From NCBI RefSeq assembly GCF_001305295.1, contig NZ_LJSI01000021.1, positions 62,001-126,000 on the forward strand: a stretch of DNA of 64,000 bases, given 5' to 3'. This document shows, one piece after another, positions 51,363-60,763 of this stretch. The position numbers and the translations under genes were made by a program. The notes below the pieces were generated by a model. The model was given only the letters and a program-made list of their open reading frames with translations, did not search any database and was not told where the DNA came from. Source of the stretch: Neptunomonas antarctica. GTDB lineage: Bacteria > Pseudomonadota > Gammaproteobacteria > Pseudomonadales > Balneatricaceae. How positions within the stretch are numbered: the stretch's first letter is position 1; each line of letters begins with the position of its first letter.

Positions 51363-53726
51363 ATGGAACACTTGCGTGGCTTTGTGCTGACACGCCATCA
51401 GCAGGATCTTCCATCGGGTATCGAATTAAGGTACTGGATTAAAAGTGAACAAGATGTATCGCTAGTTACTATCGGCGAGCAGGAAACCGTTTTCTTTATT
51501 CATGATTCTCTGGTGGATAAAGCGCAGCAAAGCTTAGTCGGTATTAAGGGATGGCGTCTTGAAAAAGTTCAGTTGACTGATCTTGAGCAACAAGGCGTTC
51601 ATGGGATTTATTGCCGTTCATTAGCGTTGCAGCGAGATGTGATTGCTCGGCTGACGCTGTCAGCTATCCCTATGATGGAAGAGGATATTCGCCCTGTAGA
51701 CCGGTTCTTAATGGAGCGCTTTATTTTTGGCGGAGTCGAGGTTAGCCAGTCACCCTCATCCGAAGGCGCGCTTCAATCAAATCCTAAGCCTCGCTTCAAA
51801 CCCTGTGATTCTCCCGTACAGCTAAAAATACTCTCTATCGATATTGAAACCACCATGCAGGCCGATCGCATACATTCCATTGGTTTGTATGGCTCAGCGC
51901 TATCATTAGTGATGATGCGCGGAGAGGGTGTAGATACACAGACGCTGCGTTTTTATCCTGATGAAAGGACGCTTTTACAGGCCTGTATCAGGCAGGTTGC
52001 TCTTTATGATCCGGATATATTTATCGGCTGGAATGTGATTGGATTCGATTTCAGAGTCTTGACTGAACGAGCCAACGCCTTAAAAATTCCACTACTTTTC
52101 GGCCGGGATCATCAGCCCCTTCGGGTGGTGCAGTCTGAGCGTGGAAAGTGGTACGTGCGGCTGGAAGGTCGGTTGGTGATAGATGGCATCGATACGCTAA
52201 AGGGCGCTACTTATCAGTTTGAAAGCTACTCGCTGGAATACGTATCTCAACAGCTATTTAAGCGCGGTAAATTGATTCATCAGCCCAATGATCGTGGTGC
52301 AGAAATTCAACGCCTGTACCGCGAAGATAAGCCGGCACTGGCGCGCTATAACCTCGAAGATTGTAAGCTGGTGTGGGATATTTTCGAAGAAACCCGCTTG
52401 CTGGAATATTTGATTGAGCGTACCCGGCTAACCGGATTGTCTCTTGATAAGGTGGGCGGTTCTGCGGCGGCGTTTGATTTTCAGTATTTGCCTCGCTTAC
52501 ATCGTATTGGCTATGTCGCGCCTGAATATGCGTCAGGTGCGCGGGGGATGGATGCGCCCGGTGGTTATGTGATGGATTCACAACCGGGTCTGTACCATCA
52601 TGTGCTGGTGCTGGATTTCAAAAGTCTGTATCCGAGTATTATCCGGACGTTCAAAGTAGACCCTGCAGGGCTGGCCGAAGGGTTTAAAGCAGAAGCAGGG
52701 GAACAGGATCTTATCCCCGGGTTTAATGGTGCTATTTTCAGTAAAACCAAGTCCATTTTGCCGACGATTATAGAAGAGTTATGGGCCGCCCGTGATCAGG
52801 CTAAAAAGAACAAGAATAAGCCGCTGTCGCAAGCCATTAAAATCATCATGAATGCATTTTATGGGGTGCTGGGTTCGACGGTTTGTCGTTTTTTTGATCA
52901 GCGCCTGGCAGGTTCCATTACGTTACGCGGGCATCAGATACTGCAGCAAACCCGTGATGAGATAGAGCGCTATTTTGGTTATCGTGTTATTTATGGTGAT
53001 ACTGATTCGGTATTCGTATTATTGGGCGAAGATTGCAGTAATGCCGATGCGGACAGTAAAGGGCAAGCTTTAGCGGAATATTTGAACCTGTGGTGGTCGG
53101 ATCAAATCCAACAACGTTTCAGTACAGAAAACTATCTTGAGCTGGAATATGAAACGCACTTTACCCGTTTCCTGATGCCGCGTATGAGGAACTCGGAAAA
53201 AGGCAGCAAAAAGCGCTATGCCGGTTTGCAGCAGTTGGCTGATGGTGCAACCGAGTTAGTCTTTAAAGGCCTTGAAAATGTACGTTCTGACTGGACACGG
53301 TTAGCCCGTGATATTCAAAAAAGATTATACGAGGCTATTTTCAGAGATCAGCCCTACCATGATTTTTTAAAGCAGTTAGTAGTGGATCTGCGGTTGGGGC
53401 TGTTAGATGATCAACTCGTCTACCGGCGGCGTTTACGGCAACCACTGGATGCGTATATTCGTATGAAGCCGCCTCACGTGCAGGCGGCACTCAAAGCGCA
53501 GCAGTACTGGCAGAAAAAGCACTTAAAAAATCCATATCAGCCGGGCCATCATGTGAGTTACATCATGACGGTGAATGGGCCGGAACCCGTTGAGCATATT
53601 TGCTCGCCGATTGATTATGAACATTATGTCGAAAAGCAGTTGCAGCCTGTTGTTGATGCTATTTTATGCTTCAAAGGGGAATCTCTGGATGCTTTGATTG
53701 CAACTCAGCGAGATTTTTTCAGCTAG
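51363..53726 (+). CDS. polB: DNA polymerase II (family B)
   Basis: Repair and translesion polymerase of 787 aa, near the E. coli PolB size. Exonuclease motifs: LSIDIETTMQADR (Exo I), IGWNVIGFDF (Exo II), YNLEDCKLVWDI (Exo III). Polymerase motifs: LDFKSLYPSII (A), QAIKIIMNAFYGVLGS (B) and YGDTDSVFV (C). All catalytic acids are present. It begins directly at the mvaD stop with zero spacing, so it is translated from the mevalonate operon message. No LexA box can lie directly upstream, so SOS control would need an internal promoter. The link to isoprenoid genes looks incidental but fixed. Confidence 0.96.
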   Translation: MEHLRGFVLTRHQQDLPSGIELRYWIKSEQDVSLVTIGEQETVFFIHDSLVDKAQQSLVGIKGWRLEKVQLTDLEQQGVHGIYCRSLALQRDVIARLTLSAIPMMEEDIRPVDRFLMERFIFGGVEVSQSPSSEGALQSNPKPRFKPCDSPVQLKILSIDIETTMQADRIHSIGLYGSALSLVMMRGEGVDTQTLRFYPDERTLLQACIRQVALYDPDIFIGWNVIGFDFRVLTERANALKIPLLFGRDHQPLRVVQSERGKWYVRLEGRLVIDGIDTLKGATYQFESYSLEYVSQQLFKRGKLIHQPNDRGAEIQRLYREDKPALARYNLEDCKLVWDIFEETRLLEYLIERTRLTGLSLDKVGGSAAAFDFQYLPRLHRIGYVAPEYASGARGMDAPGGYVMDSQPGLYHHVLVLDFKSLYPSIIRTFKVDPAGLAEGFKAEAGEQDLIPGFNGAIFSKTKSILPTIIEELWAARDQAKKNKNKPLSQAIKIIMNAFYGVLGSTVCRFFDQRLAGSITLRGHQILQQTRDEIERYFGYRVIYGDTDSVFVLLGEDCSNADADSKGQALAEYLNLWWSDQIQQRFSTENYLELEYETHFTRFLMPRMRNSEKGSKKRYAGLQQLADGATELVFKGLENVRSDWTRLARDIQKRLYEAIFRDQPYHDFLKQLVVDLRLGLLDDQLVYRRRLRQPLDAYIRMKPPHVQAALKAQQYWQKKHLKNPYQPGHHVSYIMTVNGPEPVEHICSPIDYEHYVEKQLQPVVDAILCFKGESLDALIATQRDFFS

Positions 53727-53730
53727 TTTT

Positions 53731-54309
53731 TTAGCTGATATTAAGCCATTTTAAAAGCGTATCGGCGCAGCTCTTACGCACCAGTACTTCATAATTATCA
53801 GTCGCTTCCACTGAGAAAATCTGTATTGCGTTGTGTTGCAGGCAATCCATGCTTTTTTGTCGATAAAGCGTACTATTGGCACTTAATTCTTGAGTGTTTT
53901 CCGAATTTAACAAGTAGGTTAGCGCGGCGTTATTCAAGCGGGCAGTTAGCTTGCCTTCATGGTAATTAAGTTGAATATCATCACCCCAGCTTTGCGAGAG
54001 TAATTGTGGCAGCGAGTCTTGCTCGCCCGGTGCTCTGAGAATCAGCCAGCGGGTGTGATCCAGCCATAAAATAACCATGTGTTCTAAACAGGTGATTCTG
54101 CAGGCGCTTAACGGTTGTTTTACCCCCATCATTTCGCCTACGGCGATTAACAATGCCGGGTCATCGGGATCTGAGTCGAGTTGTAAGTCGCCGATAAAAG
54201 ACCGTTCATGCACAACGATGCTTTGTAGGCGATTCTCCTGATTTACATGAGTGCCGATGGTTAAATGTACCAGAGGATTAATGGGCATAATATTCACATT
54301 CTCACACAT
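53731..54309 (-). CDS. SoxG/GcvT-like protein of unknown function
   Basis: Protein of about 192 aa (ATG at 54309, or 54288 for 185 aa). The pattern CLEHMVILWLDHTRWLILRAPG (given as MVILWLDHTRWLILRAPG), then LNNAALTYLL, and a C-terminal NYEVLVRKSCADTLLKWL, resembles the sarcosine oxidase gamma subunit (SoxG), a GcvT-fold protein. No SoxABD genes are adjacent, so a full heterotetrameric sarcosine oxidase is not encoded here. It lies just downstream of gcvT, beyond its terminator, and convergent with polB. A role tied to folate or glycine metabolism is possible. The family assignment is tentative. Confidence 0.55.
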   Translation of the reverse strand: MCENVNIMPINPLVHLTIGTHVNQENRLQSIVVHERSFIGDLQLDSDPDDPALLIAVGEMMGVKQPLSACRITCLEHMVILWLDHTRWLILRAPGEQDSLPQLLSQSWGDDIQLNYHEGKLTARLNNAALTYLLNSENTQELSANSTLYRQKSMDCLQHNAIQIFSVEATDNYEVLVRKSCADTLLKWLNIS

Positions 54310-54331
54310 ACATAGTCTGAAATTTCACGTA

Positions 54332-54366
54332 ACAAAAGCCATGGCAGTGACTGCCACGGCTTTTGT
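54332..54366 (-). terminator. Intrinsic terminator of gcvT
   Basis: On the minus strand the arms ACAAAAGCC-G-TGGCAG and CTGCCA-T-GGCTTTTGT pair throughout, including one G-U, ending in a T-rich tail 12 nt after the gcvT stop. It separates gcvT from the SoxG-like gene. Confidence 0.9.
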
Positions 54367-54377
54367 GCAGTATGGCC

Positions 54378-55508
54378 TTAGCCACGATAATAACGTTGTT
54401 CGATAAACGGCATGCGTGAAACAGTCATGGGTAATTTTTTACCACGTACTTCAGCAAAAACTGAAGTGTCCAGCGCACTAAAGGCGGTGTCGACATAACC
54501 CATAGCAACCGGTGCTTCAATGGTTGGGCCATATGTGCCGCTGGTGACGATGCCGATTTTGTTATCTTCTGCATCAAATAACTCGGCGTCTTCACGGATT
54601 GGAGCACGGCCTGCGCCTAATAAACCAACGCGCTTACGTGTCCAGTTTTTGTTGCTGATCTGATCAAGAATTTTGTCAGCACCAGGGAAACCACCAGCAC
54701 GTTCTCCTGTAGCGCGACGGCAAGGCGAGATAGCCCAGATCAGGCTGGCTTCCAGAGGCGTGGTAGTATTGTCCAGATCGTGCCCATACAGGCACAAGCC
54801 TGATTCAAGACGTAAAGAATCACGGGCACCTAAGCCAATGGCTTCAATTTCTGGCTGATCTAAAAATAAACGTACTAAGCGTTCAGTATCAGCAGAAGGA
54901 ATTGAGATTTCGTAGCCATCTTCACCGGTATAGCCAGAGCGAGAGATGATGCAATCAACACCGTCAATGCTCATTTCACGAGAATCCATGAACACCATGC
55001 TAGCGACTTCAGGTTGGATGCGAGCGAGAGCTTCGGCAGCTTTAGGGCCTTGAATAGCGATAAGTTCACGATCATCGAGGACTTCCAGCTCAATGCCGTC
55101 GCCTAAGTTGGCACGCATATGAGCAATATCTTGTTCTTTGCAGGCCGCGTTAACTACCACGTAGATCCAGTCGCCGTAGTTGGCAACCATCAGGTCATCC
55201 ATGATGCCGCCGTCTGTGTTCGTGAACAGAGCGTAGCGCTGTTTGCCGATTGGTAAATCAATAATATCAACAGGCACGAGTGTTTCTAAGGCGGCAGCCG
55301 CATTAGCACCGGTTAGTTTTACCTGGCCCATATGAGAAACATCAAACAAGCCAGCCTGGTGGCGAGTGTGGAGATGTTCTTTTTTGACACCTAGTGGATA
55401 TTGAACTGGCATTTCGTAGCCTGCAAAAGGCACCATCTTTGCGCCGAGTTCAACATGCAGGTCAAACAGAGCCGTTTTATTAAGATTATCTGATTGAATC
55501 TCAGCCAT
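54378..55508 (-). CDS. gcvT: Glycine cleavage system T protein (aminomethyltransferase)
   Basis: Moves the methylene group from the aminomethyl-lipoyl arm of GcvH to tetrahydrofolate, releasing ammonia. The 376-aa protein shows LFDLHVELGAKMVPFAGYEMP at the start (given as LGAKMVPFAGYEMPVQYP), DVSHMGQVKLTG, the folate-binding RSGYTGEDGYEISIP and GARDSLRLESGLCLYGHDLD. The motif DVSHM holds the active-site Asp region. TGTGGAGAT precedes the ATG. It is on the opposite strand from gcvH-gcvP, 5 kb away, so it has its own control. A four-copy 12-bp repeat stands directly upstream. Confidence 0.96.
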   Translation of the reverse strand: MAEIQSDNLNKTALFDLHVELGAKMVPFAGYEMPVQYPLGVKKEHLHTRHQAGLFDVSHMGQVKLTGANAAAALETLVPVDIIDLPIGKQRYALFTNTDGGIMDDLMVANYGDWIYVVVNAACKEQDIAHMRANLGDGIELEVLDDRELIAIQGPKAAEALARIQPEVASMVFMDSREMSIDGVDCIISRSGYTGEDGYEISIPSADTERLVRLFLDQPEIEAIGLGARDSLRLESGLCLYGHDLDNTTTPLEASLIWAISPCRRATGERAGGFPGADKILDQISNKNWTRKRVGLLGAGRAPIREDAELFDAEDNKIGIVTSGTYGPTIEAPVAMGYVDTAFSALDTSVFAEVRGKKLPMTVSRMPFIEQRYYRG

Positions 55509-55528
55509 TTTTTATCTCCACAAATCGA

Positions 55529-55576
55529 TAGTTAAATAAATAGTTAAACAAATAATTAAATAAATAGTTAAACAGT
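55529..55576. repeat. Four tandem 12-bp AT-rich repeats upstream of gcvT
   Basis: Exact 12-bp periodicity: TAGTTAAATAAA, TAGTTAAACAAA, TAATTAAATAAA and TAGTTAAACAGT. They begin 20 bp upstream of the gcvT start codon, in its leader or promoter. Possible slippage-prone regulatory spacer or protein-binding array. Confidence 0.9.
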
Positions 55577-55720
55577 ATGTTGGGTTGCGCAGTTTATTGG
55601 ATCTAACAACACTTTGGGTCGATCAATACGTCGGTAGAACAACACCCGGGTGATACAGTTTTTTAAATGAGGGAGAGCCGGCGCTCCCCCTCGTCTATCT
55701 ATATCGTTAATCAATAGCGA

Positions 55721-57082
55721 TTAAGCAGACGTTGTTTTTCTATTAAAATACTCTTTGGTCAGCTTGAACACCACAGGACTAAGCAGTGCTAAAGCAATCA
55801 AGTTCGGAATAGCCATCAATGCATTTAGTGTATCTGCCAGTAGCCAGATGAAATCCAGACTAACACCTGCACCGACAGGTACGGCAATGATCCAAAGCAC
55901 GCGATACGGAGTAATGGCTTTAACACCAAACAGGAACTCTACACAGCGTTCGCCATAGAAAGACCAGCCGATAATGGTAGTGAAAGCAAAAATAGCCAGT
56001 GCAATAGCCACTAAGTAGTTACCGACACCCGGTAATGCTTGTGAGAACGCTGCTGATGTTAGCGCTGCACCGGAGACACCAGAGGTCCACTCTCCCGACG
56101 TGATGATAACCAGACCTGTGATAGAGCAGATGATGAGAGTGTCGATAAATGTACCCAGCATCGCTACCAGGCCCTGACGAACGGGTTCTTTTGTCTGTGC
56201 TGCCGCATGAGCGATAGGTGCAGAACCCAGACCCGCTTCGTTAGAGAATATACCGCGAGCCACCCCAAAGCGGATAGCCATCCAAACAGCCGCGCCCGCA
56301 AAGCCGCCTTCAGCAGCAGTACCGGTAAACGCGTGTGTGAATACCAGATCAAGTGCCGCAGGAATAGCGTCAGCGTTAATAGCCAGAACAACCAAGCCAG
56401 CACCCAGATAAGCGATCGCCATTAAAGGCACCAGTGCACCCGCAACACTACCGATCCGCTTGATTCCACCCACCAGCACTGCACCCACCAGCACCATCAT
56501 GACGGCACCGGTTACCCAGACATTAATACCGAAGTTGGCGTGTAAGACGTCGGCAACAGAGTTGGACTGTACCGTGTTACCAATACCAAAGGCAGCAACG
56601 GCACCAAAGATAGCAAACAAGGTGCCCAGCCACGCCCATTTAGCGCCTAAACCGTTTTTGATGTAGTACATTGGGCCACCGACGTGACGGCCTTCTTCAT
56701 CTACTTCACGGTATTTAACCGCGAGAACCGCTTCAGAGTATTTGGTGGCCATGCCGACAAGAGCGGTACACCACATCCAGAATAGGGCGCCCGGTCCGCC
56801 GAGAAATACTGCGGTAGCAACACCGGCAATATTACCGGTACCCACAGTAGCAGAGAGCGCTGTCATCAAAGCCTGAAAGGGTGATATTTCACCTTCCTTT
56901 TCTTCGCCTTTCTTAGTGCTGCGGCCTTCGAAAAGCAGCTTGAAGCCAGTGCCGAGTTTCAGAATTGGCATTAAACGTAAACCAAGCATCAGAAAAAGTC
57001 CGACACCCAGAATCAGCACCAGCATGAAGGGACCCCATACGATGCTATTAATTTGTCCTATGAAAGAAGAGAGCATTTCCAT
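55721..57082 (-). CDS. Sodium:alanine/glycine symporter (AGCS family)
   Basis: Inner-membrane transporter of 453 aa with about 10-11 membrane helices that takes up alanine or glycine with sodium. Family motifs are GTGNIAGVATAVFLGGPGALF, FWMWCTALVGMATKYSEAVL and FGVARGIFSNEAGLGSAPIAHA (shown partially as GIFSNEAGLGSAPIAHA). Placement between gcvT and the divergent sdaA-glyA-gcvHP genes points to glycine import for catabolism. The region upstream holds a cluster of GGAAA-containing sites shared with sdaA. gcvT lies 212 nt downstream on the same strand. Confidence 0.94.
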   Translation of the reverse strand: MEMLSSFIGQINSIVWGPFMLVLILGVGLFLMLGLRLMPILKLGTGFKLLFEGRSTKKGEEKEGEISPFQALMTALSATVGTGNIAGVATAVFLGGPGALFWMWCTALVGMATKYSEAVLAVKYREVDEEGRHVGGPMYYIKNGLGAKWAWLGTLFAIFGAVAAFGIGNTVQSNSVADVLHANFGINVWVTGAVMMVLVGAVLVGGIKRIGSVAGALVPLMAIAYLGAGLVVLAINADAIPAALDLVFTHAFTGTAAEGGFAGAAVWMAIRFGVARGIFSNEAGLGSAPIAHAAAQTKEPVRQGLVAMLGTFIDTLIICSITGLVIITSGEWTSGVSGAALTSAAFSQALPGVGNYLVAIALAIFAFTTIIGWSFYGERCVEFLFGVKAITPYRVLWIIAVPVGAGVSLDFIWLLADTLNALMAIPNLIALALLSPVVFKLTKEYFNRKTTSA

Positions 57083-57540
57083 TTATGAATTACCTGACAT
57101 TTATTTTTATAGTGACTGGTGAGTCCAGTTCGGTTTTATTGGAAACATTACTACAAAAAAGCAACAAAGTTTCCAATAGGAAACAAATTTATCTTATCGG
57201 GATCAGTGTTGCAACTGTCAAATGGGAAGTGAAAATGTCTGATTACGAAGTCGATCTGCTAATTTTCGTCGTTAATAAATAAAAATCGCGGAAAATCATA
57301 TAGATATCTGTAGAGATAGAATTCCCTGAGTTTCCTATAGGAAATTTACTTTGATTTTAGGAAACTTATTTTGATTTCAGGAAAAAAAGTTGCTAATCTA
57401 AATCCAAATTAAGTATTAGTGAGTTCCTTACTGTTCACCAAGTGTTGCCCAAAAAAGCGCTGTTTAGAAAGTATTGTTCAGAAAACAGTGTTCGAAAACG
57501 ATGCTTCGAAAAATGATAAAAATAATACGGAGACCGCACC
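57083..57540. promoter_or_regulatory. Divergent control region with GGAAA box cluster
   Basis: Two perfect palindromes, GTTTCC-AATA-GGAAAC (57169-57184) and TTTCCTATAGGAAA (57331-57344), plus ATTGGAAAC (57138-57146). GGAAA recurs at 57340, 57360 and 57380, exactly 20 bp apart, the last two inside a repeated TTTGATTTYAGGAAA. A weak promoter, TTGCTA (57390-57395) with TATTAG (57414-57419), lies directly downstream of the array for sdaA. A dedicated regulator of glycine/serine catabolism binding here is inferred; no regulator gene is adjacent. Confidence 0.6.
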
Positions 57541-58926
57541 ATGGCGTTAAGTATCTTTGATCTGTTCAAAATTGGTATAGGGCCTTCTTCTTCTCATACC
57601 GTGGGGCCTATGGTAGCGGCTAACCGGTTTCTTAACGAGTTAGAGGAGCGTGGCCAAGTGGCTCAGGTCAGTGCTGTTAAAGTTGGTTTGTATGGATCGC
57701 TGGCAATGACAGGGCATGGGCATGCAACGGATATCGCAGTGATGCTTGGGCTGATGGGCGAAAAGCCAGATTTAATTGATTCGAATAAAGTGCCAGATTA
57801 CATCGAGCAGATTAAGCAGTCGGGCCACTTAAAACTGGCAGGCCAGCAGTTGATAGCGTTCACTAAAGAGCAGCATATTCCTTTTCATTTCGGCCTGTCA
57901 TTACCGAAGCATCCGAACGGGTTACGGTTTCAGGCGTTTGATGAGGCCGGCATCATTATTCACGATGCCATTTTTTATTCAGTGGGCGGTGGATTTGTAC
58001 TGGCTGATTCAGAAACTGATGAAAACGGTAAAGGTAATGCGGCCGTGACGGTTGATCTGAAATACCCGTTTGAAAATAGTACCCAGCTGCTGCAATACGC
58101 AGAAGATAATGGCATCACTATAGCTGATGTCGTTATGCAAAACGAAGCAGCATGGCACTCTGAAGAAGAGATTCATGATGGATTACTGCATTTGTGGCAG
58201 GTGATGAATGATTGTATTAATCGGGGGTGCGAACAGACGGGTGTGTTGCCGGGTGGATTAAAAATTAAGCGCCGTGCGCACGCTATGCGTCAGGAATTGA
58301 TCAACAGTCCTGAGGCCAGCCTTAAAGATCAGCTAACGGTGCTGGACTGGATTAACCTCTATGCAATGGCGGTCAATGAAGAGAATGCGGCTGGTGGTCG
58401 GGTAGTGACCGCTCCAACCAATGGTGCAGCAGGTGTGATCCCAGCCGTGTTGGCTTACTACGTACGTTTTGTTCCAGGTAGTAATGAGGCAGGCATAAAA
58501 CAGTTTTTAGCAACGGCGGCCGCGATTGGCATGTTGTATAAGAAAAACGCCTCTATTTCGGCAGCAGAAGTCGGCTGCCAGGGTGAAATTGGTGTCGCGT
58601 GTTCGATGGCCGCGGGTGCGCTTTGTGCGGTGATGGGCGGTTCTAATAGCCAGGTCGAAAATGCCGCCGAAATAGGTATGGAGCATAACCTGGGCCTGAC
58701 CTGTGACCCTATTGGCGGGCTTGTACAAGTGCCGTGCATTGAACGTAATACCATGGGTGCGATAAAAGCAGTGAATGCGTCGCGCTTAGCATTACGGGGT
58801 AGCGGTGAGCATCATGTATCTTTGGATAGTGTGATCGAAACAATGCGTCAGACTGGGCTTGATATGCAGGACAAATACAAGGAAACCTCAACAGGTGGCT
58901 TAGCCGTCAACGTTGTGGCGTGTTGA
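57541..58926 (+). CDS. sdaA: L-serine ammonia-lyase, iron-sulfur dependent
   Basis: Deaminates L-serine to pyruvate and ammonia. The single-chain enzyme has 461 aa: beta domain at the N-terminus ([19 protein letters not shown]) and alpha domain at the C-terminus. The 4Fe-4S ligands are likely Cys346 (GCQGEIG), Cys388 (LTCDPIGG) and Cys399 (VPCIERN). RBS GGAG precedes the ATG. glyA follows after 31 nt. Together with glyA and the glycine cleavage proteins, it turns two glycines into serine and then pyruvate. Confidence 0.96.
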   Translation: MALSIFDLFKIGIGPSSSHTVGPMVAANRFLNELEERGQVAQVSAVKVGLYGSLAMTGHGHATDIAVMLGLMGEKPDLIDSNKVPDYIEQIKQSGHLKLAGQQLIAFTKEQHIPFHFGLSLPKHPNGLRFQAFDEAGIIIHDAIFYSVGGGFVLADSETDENGKGNAAVTVDLKYPFENSTQLLQYAEDNGITIADVVMQNEAAWHSEEEIHDGLLHLWQVMNDCINRGCEQTGVLPGGLKIKRRAHAMRQELINSPEASLKDQLTVLDWINLYAMAVNEENAAGGRVVTAPTNGAAGVIPAVLAYYVRFVPGSNEAGIKQFLATAAAIGMLYKKNASISAAEVGCQGEIGVACSMAAGALCAVMGGSNSQVENAAEIGMEHNLGLTCDPIGGLVQVPCIERNTMGAIKAVNASRLALRGSGEHHVSLDSVIETMRQTGLDMQDKYKETSTGGLAVNVVAC

Positions 58927-58957
58927 TTCAATTATTTTAAACAAGAGAATAAAAAAT

Positions 58958-60259
58958 ATGAGCCTAACTGAATTGTATATCGATGCTGCACATGCAGATT
59001 TTTTCACCCGCGATCTGGCAGAAAGCGATAGCGCTATTACTGCGGCGGTAGAAGAAGAATTTCAGCGTCAGGATAACCAGATAGAATTGATCGCTTCAGA
59101 AAATATCGTATCTAAAGCGGTTATGCAGGCACAGGGCACCGTACTGACTAATAAATACGCAGAAGGCTATCCCGGCCGCCGTTATTACGGGGGGTGCGAG
59201 TTTGTTGATAAAGCCGAAACACTGGCGATTGAACGTGCTAAGCAGTTATTTGGCTGTGAATATGTCAACGTGCAGCCTCACTCCGGTGCACAGGCAAATG
59301 GTGCGGTATTTATGGCGCTGCTACAGCCGGGTGACACTATTCTGGGCATGTCGTTAGATGCCGGTGGACATCTGACACATGGTGCACGTCCGGCACAATC
59401 CGGTAAATGGTTTACTGCAGTGCAGTATGGTGTTGCTGAAAAAACTTTGCGAATCGATTATGATGCAGTTGAAAAATTAGCAGTCGAGTGCCAGCCCAAG
59501 CTTATTATTGCAGGCGGTTCTGCTATCCCGCGTGAAATCGACTTTGCGCGATTCCGTGAGATTGCAGATAAAGTAGGTGCTTACCTGATGGTAGACATGG
59601 CACACATCGCTGGTTTGGTGGCAACCGGTGCTCATCCAAGCCCGTTGCCGCATGCGCATATTGTGACAACGACTACGCATAAAACCTTGCGTGGCCCGCG
59701 TGGTGGTATGGTGTTGTCGAATGATCTGGAATTGGGCAAGAAAATCAACTCTGCCGTATTCCCTGGCCTGCAAGGCGGCCCGTTAATGCATGTGATCGCT
59801 GCTAAGGCGGTTGCGTTTGGTGAAGCGTTGCAGCCAGAGTTTTCTGCATATATCGATCGTGTAGTGGCCAATGCTAAAGTGTTGGCAGAAGTAATGATTG
59901 AGCGTGGTTGCGCGGTCGTTACTGAGGGTACAGATACTCACTTGATGTTGGTTGATCTGCGCCCTAAAGGATTAAAAGGTAATCAAGTCGAAGTTGCGCT
60001 GGAGCGTGCCGGCATTACCTGTAATAAAAACGGTATTCCGTTTGATACTGAAAAGCCAATGGTGACGTCAGGGATCCGTTTAGGGTCGCCGGCAGGTACC
60101 ACCCGTGGTTTCGGTATCGAAGAATTTCGTTTGATCGGTAATCTGATCAATGACGTACTGGATGGTCTGGTGGCTAATCCGGAAGACAATGCAGAAGTAG
60201 AAGCGGCGGTGTGTGCTCAGGTCACTGAGTTATGCCAGCGTTTCCCGCTTTACCGTTAA
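58958..60259 (+). CDS. glyA: Serine hydroxymethyltransferase
   Basis: PLP enzyme exchanging serine and glycine with tetrahydrofolate. The 433-aa protein is about 16 residues longer than E. coli GlyA, the extra part being an N-terminal helix ([16 protein letters not shown]). Landmarks are [42 protein letters not shown] and [14 protein letters not shown] with the Schiff-base Lys242. The ATG at 58958 is chosen because the frame upstream overlaps sdaA. Clustering with sdaA and gcvHP suggests a catabolic paralog beside a housekeeping copy elsewhere, which is inference. Confidence 0.95.
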   Translation: MSLTELYIDAAHADFFTRDLAESDSAITAAVEEEFQRQDNQIELIASENIVSKAVMQAQGTVLTNKYAEGYPGRRYYGGCEFVDKAETLAIERAKQLFGCEYVNVQPHSGAQANGAVFMALLQPGDTILGMSLDAGGHLTHGARPAQSGKWFTAVQYGVAEKTLRIDYDAVEKLAVECQPKLIIAGGSAIPREIDFARFREIADKVGAYLMVDMAHIAGLVATGAHPSPLPHAHIVTTTTHKTLRGPRGGMVLSNDLELGKKINSAVFPGLQGGPLMHVIAAKAVAFGEALQPEFSAYIDRVVANAKVLAEVMIERGCAVVTEGTDTHLMLVDLRPKGLKGNQVEVALERAGITCNKNGIPFDTEKPMVTSGIRLGSPAGTTRGFGIEEFRLIGNLINDVLDGLVANPEDNAEVEAAVCAQVTELCQRFPLYR

Positions 60260-60363
60260 AAGAAGATAAAAGTACACAGCACTTAATACATAAATTAATA
60301 CACAGATGAGTTGTATCGGCAGTTCATCTTCTCATTCCGACTATTAAGATAGGAAATATCATC

Positions 60364-60756
60364 ATGAGTAGTGTTCCAGCAAACTTAAAATATACCGCTT
60401 CACACGAATGGGTTCTGGATAACGGTGACGGCACCGTTACTGTGGGTATTACGGACCACGCTCAGGAGTTGTTGGGTGATGTGGTTTTTGTTGAAGTGCC
60501 GGAAGTAGGCCGTATGGTTGAGAAGGGCGAAGAATTCTCTCTGGTTGAATCCGTAAAAGCCGCGTCAGATATCTATTCACCGGTAACGGGTGAAGTAATC
60601 GCCGTTAACGAAGAGTTGGAAGACTCACCTGAAACGATTAATGAATCCGCTTTTGAAGATGGCTGGATTGCTAAAGTTAAACTTTCGGATGCATCTGAAC
60701 TTGACGATATGCTGGATGCAAATACATATGAAGCTAATGTAGGCGAAGAGGGGTAA
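60364..60756 (+). CDS. gcvH: Glycine cleavage system H protein
   Basis: Lipoyl carrier of the glycine cleavage complex, 130 aa. The fold [20 protein letters not shown] begins the domain and Lys65 in [14 protein letters not shown] is the lipoylation site. It also shows [25 protein letters not shown] lies upstream of the ATG. It is 104 nt after glyA and 7 nt before gcvP. Confidence 0.97.
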   Translation: MSSVPANLKYTASHEWVLDNGDGTVTVGITDHAQELLGDVVFVEVPEVGRMVEKGEEFSLVESVKAASDIYSPVTGEVIAVNEELEDSPETINESAFEDGWIAKVKLSDASELDDMLDANTYEANVGEEG

Positions 60757-60763
60757 GACACAC

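Noticed and set aside
55671-55690. Hairpin GGGAGAGCC/GGCGCTCCC between symporter and gcvT as a terminator
   Set aside because: The stem has an internal mismatch and no T tract follows on the minus strand, so it does not meet the shape of an intrinsic terminator.
54310-57540. Glycine riboswitch upstream of gcvT, symporter or sdaA
   Set aside because: Looked for the conserved glycine aptamer core in these leaders on the relevant strands and did not recognise it. A covariance search would be decisive.
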